A stretch of DNA of 5,528 nucleotides from an uncultured Collinsella sp. (lineage in GTDB: Bacteria; Actinomycetota; Coriobacteriia; Coriobacteriales; Coriobacteriaceae), in contig CALGZX010000009.1 of assembly GCA_937934165.1 (NCBI GenBank), positions 1-5,528 on the forward strand, in the 5' to 3' direction. The position numbers were made by a program, and so were the translations under genes. Of this stretch, positions 1 to 5,528 are shown piece after piece (position 1 is the first letter of the stretch; each line of letters begins with the position of its first letter). The notes under the pieces were generated by a model that was not told the DNA's origin, did not search any database, and saw nothing but the letters and a program-made list of their open reading frames with translations.

Positions 1-55
1 GGACGCCGCCCTCTCAAGGCGGAGATCACCAGTTCGAATCTGGTACGGGCTACCA
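1..55 (+). tRNA. tRNA-Glu (anticodon CTC), 5' end cut off by the window edge
   Basis: The anticodon stem is 6-10 paired with 18-22 (CCGCC/GGCGG), enclosing the seven-base loop CTCTCAA. T12 is the invariant U33, so the anticodon is CTC at 13-15, which reads the glutamate codon GAG. The variable region is 23-27. The T arm is ACCAG (28-32), loop TTCGAAT (33-39) and CTGGT (40-44). The 3' acceptor strand is 45-51, the discriminator is A52, and CCA at 53-55 is encoded in the DNA. The 5' acceptor strand and most of the D arm lie outside the window, so full cloverleaf pairing could not be checked. Confidence 0.93.
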
Positions 56-65
56 TGCATCTGAT

Positions 66-97
66 ACCCGGACTTCCTATGGAAGGCCGGGTTTTTT
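66..97 (+). terminator. Rho-independent terminator of the tRNA transcript
   Basis: CCCGG (67-71) pairs with CCGGG (87-91). After one A/G mismatch (72/86), CTTCC (73-77) pairs with GGAAG (81-85), closing a TAT loop. Six T residues follow at 92-97. It starts 11 bases after the tRNA CCA end and well before the next gene, so it should end the tRNA transcript and insulate the flippase-like gene downstream. Confidence 0.92.
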
Positions 98-166
98 ACT
101 TTCAAACAACCGTCTGCAATTCCCGTTTGAACCAGAGCTTTGCGTTCTGCCTATGGCCCTTACGGG

Positions 167-172
167 TACAAT
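167..172 (+). promoter_or_regulatory. Possible -10 element for the flippase-like gene
   Basis: TACAAT at 167-172 differs from the TATAAT consensus at one position and lies 34 bases before the ATG at 206, giving a plausible short leader. A promoter is expected here because a strong terminator ends just upstream. No good -35 box is visible at 16-18 bases (the best candidates around 143-150 match poorly), so the call is tentative. Confidence 0.3.
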
Positions 173-193
173 ATCCAAAATATTTTGACTGTT

Positions 194-201
194 AGAAGGA
201 G
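194..201 (+). promoter_or_regulatory. Ribosome binding site that sets the start of the flippase-like gene
   Basis: AGAAGGAG lies four bases before the ATG at 206. The reading frame is open back to a TTG at 140, but that codon has no Shine-Dalgarno sequence and the 22 residues it would add are not family-like. This site therefore favours the ATG at 206. Confidence 0.75.
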
Positions 202-205
202 TCTC

Positions 206-1513
206 ATGACGGAGTCCTCTCAGCATACGTCTAAGCCCCAGGTCGAGGTTGAGGCCTCGGGCGGAGATGACAATAAGAGCGCACGCCGCGGCGCCATCTT
301 TATCGGCGTCGTGCTGGTAGGTTATATCGTCTATCTGGTGGTAACCGGGCAGATGGGGCAGTTCTGGGCCGCTATGTCGAGCGTCCAGGCGTCTTGGCTC
401 GTTGTCGCGTGTCTTTGCATGTTCATGTACCTGTTCTTTGGCATTGTGGCCTATGCGATCGCCGTCTGGCTCGATCCCAATTCGCCCGTCGGCATCCGCG
501 ACCTGATCTCGGTCGAGGCGAGTGGCATCTTCTTTGGCAACCTGACGCCCATGATGATGGGCTCCACCCCGGCTCAGATCTATCGCCTGACCAAGGCCGG
601 CCAAAACGTGGGCGAGGCTGGCGCCACGCAGTTCACGCGCTTTATCGTGTACCAGTTTGGCCTCGTTGCCTGGGGCGCTATCCTACTGCTTGCTCGCATG
701 CCCTTTTTTGCCGAGCGCTATGGCGACATGACGTTGCTGTGCGTCTTTAGCTTTGGTGGGCACTGCTGCATCTTGCTGGGCATCTTCGCCGTCGCGCTCA
801 TGCCTAAGACCGTCACGCGCGTCGCCCATTGCATCATCAATTGGCTTGAGCGCATTGGTGTCTCGGCCACTAAGATCGAGAGTTGGCGCACGTTTGTCGA
901 TGGCGAGATCTACTCCTTCTCCGAGAAGTTCAAGCTTTCGGCCGGACATTTTTCTTCCATGCTGCTCACCGTGTTTATCACCATGCTGCAGCTCGCGTTT
1001 TTCTATCTGGTTCCGTATTTCCTGATGCTTGCCTTTGGCCACCACGAGGTCGACTTTTTCTCGGTCATGGCCGCGAGCGCCTTTGTCCAGCTGTTAAGCT
1101 CTGCGGTTCCCTTGCCCGGTGGAACTGGTGGCGCTGAGGGCGGCTTTGCATTGTTCTTGGGTCATTTCTTCGGTTCGGCTTCGACCGCCGGCTATCTGCT
1201 GTGGCGTCTCATTACGTTTATTGCGCCTACCATTTTGGCTGCGCCCCTGCTGGGACTTAAGAGCGCCCACAACGAGAGCATCCATGCGCGCTGGGATCGC
1301 GTGATGCGCAAGCTCGGCCGCACGCCTCAGACGCCCTCTGCGCCCACTAAGCCGCACCCCACGAATGCTGTAACCGTTGATCCCAAGAAGCACGCTCAGA
1401 AGGCTTCTGGGACCGCAAAGCCGGCTCATAAGGCCTATGTGCGTCAGACAGGAGACGGTATTCGCGTTTCTCCGTCGGCACTCAATAAGAAGAAGCACCC
1501 TAAGTCGCAGTAG
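206..1513 (+). CDS. Flippase-like integral membrane protein (LPG synthase transmembrane / UPF0104 family)
   Basis: 435 residues from the ATG at 206. A polar N-terminus (1-27) is followed by hydrophobic segments near 28-48, 65-88, 145-165, 176-199, 252-278, 285-303 and 325-350. Two family hallmarks are visible: GNLTPMMMGSTPAQIYRL (111-128), resembling the N..TP...GGEP motif, and PLPGGTGGAEGG (302-313), the P.PGG.G..E motif. These match the transmembrane domain of lysylphosphatidylglycerol synthases (PF03706). The cytosolic aminoacyl-transferase domain of MprF is absent, so this is a stand-alone membrane domain, a class thought to flip lipids or lipid-linked sugars; the substrate cannot be read from the sequence. 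The C-terminal 75 or so residues are a low-complexity tail rich in Lys, Pro, Thr and Ala, ending NKKKHPKSQ and probably cytoplasmic. The gene appears monocistronic. Family membership is secure; function is open. Confidence 0.88.
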   Translation: MTESSQHTSKPQVEVEASGGDDNKSARRGAIFIGVVLVGYIVYLVVTGQMGQFWAAMSSVQASWLVVACLCMFMYLFFGIVAYAIAVWLDPNSPVGIRDLISVEASGIFFGNLTPMMMGSTPAQIYRLTKAGQNVGEAGATQFTRFIVYQFGLVAWGAILLLARMPFFAERYGDMTLLCVFSFGGHCCILLGIFAVALMPKTVTRVAHCIINWLERIGVSATKIESWRTFVDGEIYSFSEKFKLSAGHFSSMLLTVFITMLQLAFFYLVPYFLMLAFGHHEVDFFSVMAASAFVQLLSSAVPLPGGTGGAEGGFALFLGHFFGSASTAGYLLWRLITFIAPTILAAPLLGLKSAHNESIHARWDRVMRKLGRTPQTPSAPTKPHPTNAVTVDPKKHAQKASGTAKPAHKAYVRQTGDGIRVSPSALNKKKHPKSQ

Positions 1514-1562
1514 GGCAGTCGTGCGTTCTTCATGATGCGAGGCATATTTGTGCTGTATGGGG

Positions 1563-1586
1563 GATAATCCTCTTACGTAGATTATC
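1563..1586. promoter_or_regulatory. Perfect 7-bp inverted repeat upstream of the TetR gene, candidate operator
   Basis: GATAATC (1563-1569) and GATTATC (1580-1586) are exact reverse complements separated by ten bases. The spacer includes the palindrome TACGTA (1574-1579), not exactly centred. On RNA the outer flanks 1559-1562 and 1587-1590 could extend the pairing with two G-U pairs. The element lies 44 bases before the TetR-family start codon, where an autoregulatory operator would be expected. No T run follows, so it is not an obvious terminator of the upstream gene. Binding is inferred from position and symmetry only. Confidence 0.4.
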
Positions 1587-1615
1587 TCTCATCTGTTGAT
1601 GAATGCTCGCATATC

Positions 1616-1621
1616 GAAGGG
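1616..1621 (+). promoter_or_regulatory. Ribosome binding site that sets the start of the TetR-family gene
   Basis: GAAGGG lies eight bases before the ATG at 1630. The frame also has an ATG at 1603, but no Shine-Dalgarno sequence precedes it and its nine extra residues are not needed for the fold. The later start is preferred. Confidence 0.65.
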
Positions 1622-1629
1622 ACACGCCC

Positions 1630-2241
1630 ATGGCAACCAGCAAACCGCGTCTTGATCGTCGCATCGTTCGCAGCCGTAATGCCATCCTTTCGGCTTTCGA
1701 GCGCCTGCTCATGGAAAAGCCGCTGGCAGACATTACGGTGAGTGCCATCGCGCGCGAGGCCAATGTCGACCGCAAGACCTTTTACGTACACTTTGGTACG
1801 GTTGACGGCCTGCTCGATGCCATTGCCGTCGATGTGGTGGAGATGATTGTCGACTCGGTCGAGAAAACGCTTGCTTCTATGGACGGTGACACCAACGAGC
1901 GCGCTCTTGGCGCGGCGGCGACCTTCTTTAAAACCGTTAACGAGGCACTGTGCAACAACTTAGTGCTCAATCGTCAGCTGATCGAGAATATTCCGCTCGA
2001 TGATTTCATGGCTCGTCTTCGTGCGCCGCTCGAACATGAGATTGCCGAGCGCGATCTGCTGCCCCAAGGTCTCAAGGACGAGATGTTCGACTATTATCTG
2101 GCGTTTTTGCTGTCGGGTATTATCGGTATCTATCGCACGTGGGCACTGTCTGACGGCTCGGTTCCTATCGAGCGTGTCTCTGAGGTCGCCAACGACCTGA
2201 CTCTCAACGGTCTGTCGAGTCTGGAATCTCGCTTGGATTAG
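1630..2241 (+). CDS. TetR/AcrR-family transcriptional regulator
   Basis: 203 residues, a typical length for the family. The N-terminus shows the TetR DNA-binding layout: basic lead RRIVRSRNAI (10-19), helix 1 with AILSAFERLLMEKPLADIT (18-36), then the helix-turn-helix VSAIAREANVDRKTFYVHF (37-55), with the usual aromatic FY.HF ending, and DGLLDAI (59-65). The remaining all-helical part (about 66-203) should be the dimerisation and ligand domain. It contains a hydrophobic stretch, DYYLAFLLSGIIGIYRTWAL (154-173), like that in the C-terminal domain of DhaS-type and related TetR proteins. The ligand cannot be deduced. The gene is co-directional with the flippase-like gene but 116 bases from it, and convergent with the importer operon, so its target is not clear. 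An inverted repeat in its upstream gap could be its own operator. Confidence 0.9.
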   Translation: MATSKPRLDRRIVRSRNAILSAFERLLMEKPLADITVSAIAREANVDRKTFYVHFGTVDGLLDAIAVDVVEMIVDSVEKTLASMDGDTNERALGAAATFFKTVNEALCNNLVLNRQLIENIPLDDFMARLRAPLEHEIAERDLLPQGLKDEMFDYYLAFLLSGIIGIYRTWALSDGSVPIERVSEVANDLTLNGLSSLESRLD

Positions 2242-2243
2242 GC

Positions 2244-2336
2244 CTAGTTGGGCTCGTCGGCGTGGAAATTCCTGTTCACGAGGTTCTCCGGTGCCTTGTA
2301 GACCTCGCCGGCGTAGGAGCGGTAGCCTGAGGATCC
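2244..2336 (-). mobile_element. Remnant of an IS3-family transposase (OrfB fragment)
   Basis: Read on the minus strand from about 2324 down to 2247, the DNA encodes YRSYAGEVYKAPENLVNRNF followed by HADEPN. This matches the stretch linking the HTH_21 region to the integrase core in IS3-family OrfB proteins, where a consensus like YSSYAGE..APENLV.RDFHAD.PN precedes LW.TDIT. The frame is closed by TAA at 2339-2337 and TAG at 2246-2244, so only about 30 codons survive. The catalytic DDE residues and both element ends are missing. It begins three bases past the TetR stop codon and ends just short of the importer operon, so it marks an old insertion or deletion junction. Recognition is from memory of the family pattern; no search was run. 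Confidence 0.72.
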
Positions 2337-2353
2337 TTAAAAGAAAGTCCAGT

Positions 2354-3670
2354 TTATTCTTCCCACTCCAAATGGGAATCCTCCGATGCGCCTTCGCACG
2401 CTCGCATGACCTCGATACCATGCGAGCGTGCAAACTCGACGAGCTCTGCGTTGCGGGCGTTTATGGTGCCGAAGGCGGCGGGGCACACGATAAGGCACGC
2501 GCAGTGGACGAGGAGCTCTTTGGCGCGGGCTATGGTTTTATCCCCGATCGGCTCGAAGGCGCGCTCGGCCACGCATTCCGTCGCCAGGTCGCGCGCGAGC
2601 TCGCAGTCGATGTCCCCTTCGTGCAGAACGCCTGCGTAGAACGCCTTGCCCTGCCGGATGAGCTGGCGAAACACAGCCGACCCCGTACCTGCGCCGGCGA
2701 TGACGAACGTGTGCGCATCGCCGTGCGGGCGCCCAATTTCCACGCTGCCGAAGCGCTCGTTGAAGGTGCCATGTCGAAGGCCGTAGAGCTCGCCAATCGT
2801 CTCGCGCGTGAATATGTCCTCGGGTGCGCCGGCGCAGAAGACCCGCACGTCCTTCACGCAAATCACCTTGTCGGCGCTTTTCTGCGCGAGCTCGAGTTCG
2901 TGGATGGACATGATGACAGCCACATTCCGCGATTTCGCAAGGTGGCGAAGTATTCGCAGCAGGTCGATCTGATAGCGGATATCGAGATACGACGTGGGCT
3001 CGTCGAGCACGAGCACGCGCGGATCCTGCGCGATGGCGCGTGCGAGCATGACGCGCTGGCGTTGCCCGTCGCTTATCTGCATGAAGTCGCGCTCGGCGAG
3101 CTCTTCCACATGTGCGGTTTTCATGGCCTCGTCGACCCGACTATGGTCGTCGGGCGAGAGCGTGCCCATTCGCCCGGTGTAGGGATGCCTTCCCGCCTCT
3201 ACGATATCGCGGCAGGTGAGGAGCTCGGTCCGGGGGCGATCCGTCAGCATAACGGCAAGGTTCCTTGCGAACTCCGCCGTCTTCCATCGGGAAATCTCCC
3301 GCCCGTCGAGCTCGACCGCGCCGGCAAGCGGCGCCAGATGGCGCGTGATGGTTTTCAAGATGGTCGACTTGCCCGAGCCGTTCGGTCCGATGAGCGCCAC
3401 GACGTCGCCCGCGCGAACCTCCAGATCGACGCCTTCGACTACGACCTTCTTGTCGTAGCCCGCCGACAGGTCGCTTATGCGGAAAAGCGGCGCTCCGTCA
3501 GCCTGCGTTTCGACCGGGGTTTCGAGGTTCGGCTCCGCTCGGAGGAGGCGTTCCGCGCGCAGTTCCGCACGAGCCGAAAGTGACTTCTGGCGCTTTCGTG
3601 CGAGCTCAGGACTGTCTAAGCATGGAATGTCCCCTCCGAGCGTTTTGGGCCGCGGCACGAATTCCCCCAT
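2354..3670 (-). CDS. ABC importer ATPase (FecE/BtuD-like) with N- and C-terminal extensions
   Basis: 438 residues, against about 250-270 for a typical FecE/BtuD ATPase. The ATPase core spans about 61-305: Walker A GPNGSGKST (95-103), Q-loop region AVMLTDRP (139-146), signature ISDGQRQRV (199-207), Walker B VLVLDEP (219-225), D-loop SYLD (227-230) and switch histidine H257. The core is intact. The usual Q-loop glutamine is not evident, and the signature is ISDGQ instead of LSGGQ; I recall both as traits of one clade of siderophore-type ATPases. About 60 residues precede the core, rich in Arg, Ala and Leu. About 130 residues follow it, opening with TFVIAGAGTGSAVF (321-334), a glycine-rich turn like that of a Rossmann-type fold, and containing LHEGDID (349-355) and AERAFEPI (368-375). 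Its role is unknown. The start ATG directly follows the permease TAG stop with GAGG three bases upstream, implying translational coupling. It powers uptake with the two upstream gene products. Substrate (iron chelate, haem or corrinoid) is unresolved. Confidence 0.9.
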   Translation of the reverse strand: MGEFVPRPKTLGGDIPCLDSPELARKRQKSLSARAELRAERLLRAEPNLETPVETQADGAPLFRISDLSAGYDKKVVVEGVDLEVRAGDVVALIGPNGSGKSTILKTITRHLAPLAGAVELDGREISRWKTAEFARNLAVMLTDRPRTELLTCRDIVEAGRHPYTGRMGTLSPDDHSRVDEAMKTAHVEELAERDFMQISDGQRQRVMLARAIAQDPRVLVLDEPTSYLDIRYQIDLLRILRHLAKSRNVAVIMSIHELELAQKSADKVICVKDVRVFCAGAPEDIFTRETIGELYGLRHGTFNERFGSVEIGRPHGDAHTFVIAGAGTGSAVFRQLIRQGKAFYAGVLHEGDIDCELARDLATECVAERAFEPIGDKTIARAKELLVHCACLIVCPAAFGTINARNAELVEFARSHGIEVMRACEGASEDSHLEWEE

Positions 3671-4711
3671 CTACCTCACCCGCTTCTTCAACATGAGCGC
3701 GATAACCACCGGCGCGCCGAAGATGGCGGTGACGGCGCTGATGGAAAGCTCGACGGGAGAGAACAGTGTGCGCGCGATCAAATCGCAGCCCGCGCAGAAG
3801 ATGGCGCCTCCCAAGAAGCACGCAGGAATCACGCGGATGGGCTTCGACGACTTCAGCGCCGACTTAACGAGATGCGGAACCGCGATGCCTACGAACGACA
3901 CCGGACCAGCGAACGCGGTCACGCAGGCGGAGAGCATGCTCGCTAGAAGGACGAGCACCACACGGAAGCGTGCGACGTTCACGCCGACGCTTTTCGCGTA
4001 GGCTTCTCCCAGCTGGAAGGCGGAAAGGGGCTTCGATATCGCGAATACGCATGCGCTCATGGCGATCACCACGACCGCGATGACCGCGACGTCGTCCCAG
4101 CTCGAACCCGAGAAACTACCCAAAGACCAGTTGTGCAGGTTCACGATGGACTGGTCGTCGGCGAAGGCGATGAGGAAGTTCGTCGCCGCCGAGCAGATGT
4201 ATCCTACCATGACGCCCGCCACGATGAGCATGGCCATGGAACTTATGCGCCGTGCGATGAGGAGCACGAAGCCGATGGTGATAAGCGAGCCCAGAAACGC
4301 TGCGGCCACCATGGCCGGCGAGGACATGGCCTGGTTCGCGCCCAGAAGTACGATCATCGTAAGTGCGACGACGAACTTTGCGCCCGAGGAGACGCCCAAG
4401 ATGAACGGGTCGGCGATGGGGTTGTTGAAAAACGTCTGCAGCAGGAACCCGGAGAGCGAAAGTGCCCCGCCGAGAAGCACGGCTGAAAGCATGCGCGGCA
4501 GGCGAATCTCCCAGATGACCTGGCTTTCCATGGAATTGGCCGCGCCGCCCGAAAGGATGCCGGGGATGTGGTCTGCGGGCACGAGCACGCTCCCGATGCA
4601 CAGGTTGGCCCCGACGAGCACGATGAGGGCAACAGCGAGCAGCGCCGTCACGACGCGACACCGCGCGGCGCGCCCCGATTCGTCGTATGCCATGGAAAGT
4701 CGGCTTCTCAT
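3671..4711 (-). CDS. FecCD/BtuC-type ABC transporter permease for a metal chelate, haem or corrinoid
   Basis: 346 residues, the normal length for the family. A short basic N-terminus leads into the first membrane helix (about 20-44). Family hallmarks are EIRLPRMLSAVLLGGALSLSG (68-88, shown as key motif RLPR...GGAL..SG), the following LQTFFNNPIADPFILGVSSG (91-110), GPVSFVGIAVPHLV (269-282), and the final SPVELSISAVTAIFGAPVV (318-336). Many hydrophobic segments between these fit a ten-helix BtuC-like protein acting as a homodimer in the membrane. The start at 4711 lies four bases after the binding-protein stop; GAGGAAG (4731-4725) is 13 bases upstream, rather far, and an in-frame ATG at 4693 is an alternative that would shorten the protein by six residues. 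The stop codon abuts the ATPase start. No frameshift or missing motif is seen. Confidence 0.93.
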   Translation of the reverse strand: MRSRLSMAYDESGRAARCRVVTALLAVALIVLVGANLCIGSVLVPADHIPGILSGGAANSMESQVIWEIRLPRMLSAVLLGGALSLSGFLLQTFFNNPIADPFILGVSSGAKFVVALTMIVLLGANQAMSSPAMVAAAFLGSLITIGFVLLIARRISSMAMLIVAGVMVGYICSAATNFLIAFADDQSIVNLHNWSLGSFSGSSWDDVAVIAVVVIAMSACVFAISKPLSAFQLGEAYAKSVGVNVARFRVVLVLLASMLSACVTAFAGPVSFVGIAVPHLVKSALKSSKPIRVIPACFLGGAIFCAGCDLIARTLFSPVELSISAVTAIFGAPVVIALMLKKRVR

Positions 4712-4715
4712 GGTG

Positions 4716-5528
4716 CTAGCCGAGCTTCCTCAGATAATGGAAGTCGCTCGCGTCATCGCCAGTGAACGCCCCGTGCAGCTCGTCGATAATGTCGGCGGTA
4801 GAAGTCATCTGCTGGTACATGTCGGCGCATGTGACCCAGACGTTGCCGTTCTTCACGGCTTTGAACTGCGACAATAGCGCGTTTTTGCCTACGAAGTCGT
4901 TCAAGGTGGCAACCGATTCGTCGATGGTGCCGTTGTAGACGATGATGTCGGCATCCTTCGCCGTCGCGTAGAAGCGCTCCATTTCGAGCGTTACTGACGA
5001 ACCTGACGTCGACGCCGTCTGCGCGTCATCGAGCGCGTAGTTGCCGCCTGCAAGCTCGATCATCTGCGCCACGTAGTCGCCCGCCCGCCGCGTGACGGCG
5101 GCCCCGTTCGAGTTTATGTAGAAATACGCCACGGTTTTACCTGACGACGCGAGCCCCGACGTTTGCTCGACGCGGGCCTTCTGCTCGTTGAACAGGTGCG
5201 CGGCCTCGTCTTCCTTGTCGAACAGGACGCCGAAAAGCTTAATCCACTCGACGCGCCCGAGTGCTTCGGGCTCGCTCGACGACTGTTCGGTGAGCACTAC
5301 GAGCCCGAGCTTCTGCAGCTTTTCCTTCACATCGGGCGTGTGGTTGATCATGGTGTTCTCGATGGCGAGCGTGCAGCCCGAGGCCGATATTCGCTCGTAG
5401 TCGGGCGCGCTGTACTTGCCGCCGTAGGCGATCGCCCCACTTTCGAGCGCGCTTTTGAAGCCCGCGACCGAGCAATCGCCGGCCTTCGTGCCCGACATGA
5501 GGATATTGTCGTTCGCATCGAGCGCGTC
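4716..5528 (-). CDS. ABC transporter substrate-binding protein (FhuD/BtuF-like fold), 5' end outside the window
   Basis: 270 residues are visible. The frame stays open to the right edge, where it reads DALDANDNIL before the ATG at 5498, so that ATG is internal and the true start, signal peptide and probable lipobox are outside the window. Features of the periplasmic-binding-protein family PF01497 are seen: IAYGGKYSAPDYERI (33-47) and CTLAIENTMI (52-61) in the N-terminal lobe, GRVEWIKLFGVLFDKEDEA (91-109) as the connecting helix region, KTVAYFYINSNG (131-142) opening the C-terminal lobe, and NGNVWVTCADMYQQMTSTAD (228-247) near the end. The product should be exported and hold the ligand for the permease. 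Gene order and four-base spacing to the permease show one operon. The ligand could be a ferric siderophore, haem or a corrinoid; the visible residues do not decide it. Confidence 0.9.
   Translation of the reverse strand, partial: DALDANDNILMSGTKAGDCSVAGFKSALESGAIAYGGKYSAPDYERISASGCTLAIENTMINHTPDVKEKLQKLGLVVLTEQSSSEPEALGRVEWIKLFGVLFDKEDEAAHLFNEQKARVEQTSGLASSGKTVAYFYINSNGAAVTRRAGDYVAQMIELAGGNYALDDAQTASTSGSSVTLEMERFYATAKDADIIVYNGTIDESVATLNDFVGKNALLSQFKAVKNGNVWVTCADMYQQMTSTADIIDELHGAFTGDDASDFHYLRKLG
4725..4731 (-). promoter_or_regulatory. Probable ribosome binding site of the permease gene
   Basis: GAGGAAG on the minus strand lies inside the last codons of the binding-protein gene and 13 bases before the permease ATG at 4711. 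It is the only good purine-rich match nearby. The long spacing leaves some doubt, and coupling to termination of the upstream gene may contribute. Confidence 0.4.

Noticed and set aside
1..97. tRNA-Glu 3' end as an integration site (attB) for a mobile island
   Set aside because: No integrase gene or direct repeat of the tRNA 3' end was seen in the window, and an intact terminator and ordinary genes follow directly.
77..604. Minus-strand open frame of 175 codons overlapping the start of the flippase-like gene
   Set aside because: It begins inside the tRNA terminator and runs opposite a well-supported membrane protein gene; composition is His/Arg/Asp-rich as expected for an antisense shadow.
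1548..1568. TTGTGC (1548-1553) with GATAAT (1563-1568) as a promoter for the TetR gene
   Set aside because: The spacing is only nine bases, far from the 16-18 needed, so the pair cannot work as a sigma-70 promoter.
2291..3583. Long open frame of 430 codons on the plus strand opposite the ATPase gene
   Set aside because: The minus strand encodes a complete ATPase with all core motifs. The opposite frame is open only because of GC-rich codon bias; its translation shows no recognisable domain and it has no ribosome binding site of note.
4059..4877. Open frame of 272 codons on the plus strand opposite the permease gene
   Set aside because: The translation is rich in Met, Thr, Ser and Ala without domain features, while the minus strand holds a motif-complete FecCD permease. 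It is a shadow of that gene.
5188..5498. The ATG at 5498 as the true start of the substrate-binding protein
   Set aside because: The frame continues upstream to the window edge with family-like sequence (DALDANDNIL), and starting at 5498 would leave no signal peptide or N-terminal part of the binding fold.
1..5528. CRISPR array, riboswitch, or cobalamin/haem-responsive leader
   Set aside because: No spaced direct repeats or recognisable riboswitch core was seen on either strand. The importer operon leader, where such an element would lie, is beyond the right edge.

Overview
The window reads as chromosomal DNA of a GC-rich bacterium. Overall protein character suggests a gut actinobacterium of the Coriobacteriia (Collinsella-like). 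That placement is my inference from the feel of the sequences and was not tested by a search.

Layout. Positions 1-97 hold the 3' two-thirds of a tRNA-Glu (anticodon CTC) with encoded CCA, followed by a strong rho-independent terminator. A plus-strand gene at 206-1513 encodes a multi-pass membrane protein of the lysylphosphatidylglycerol synthase transmembrane / flippase-like family (UPF0104). A 116-base gap with a perfect 7-bp inverted repeat leads to a plus-strand TetR/AcrR-family regulator at 1630-2241. Just after its stop codon lies a small remnant of an IS3-family transposase on the minus strand (about 2244-2336). From 2354 to the right edge runs a minus-strand, tightly packed importer operon of the siderophore/haem/cobalamin type. 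In transcription order it contains a substrate-binding protein (5' end beyond the window), a FecCD/BtuC-type permease, and an ATPase with extra domains at both ends.

How the parts work together. The three right-hand genes form one complete ABC importer: a binding protein captures a metal chelate or tetrapyrrole outside the cell, the permease dimer conducts it, and the ATPase powers it. The genes are separated by 4 and 0 bases, so they should be co-translated. The tRNA, flippase-like gene and TetR gene look like separate units.

Notable points. The ATPase carries a C-terminal extension of about 130 residues with a glycine-rich nucleotide-fold-like start, and an N-terminal extension of about 60 residues. 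The importer half is visibly richer in GC than the left half, and the IS3 scrap lies exactly at the boundary, which suggests the operon arrived or was rearranged there. I see no wholly new system; the ATPase extension and the IS-marked junction are the best leads.
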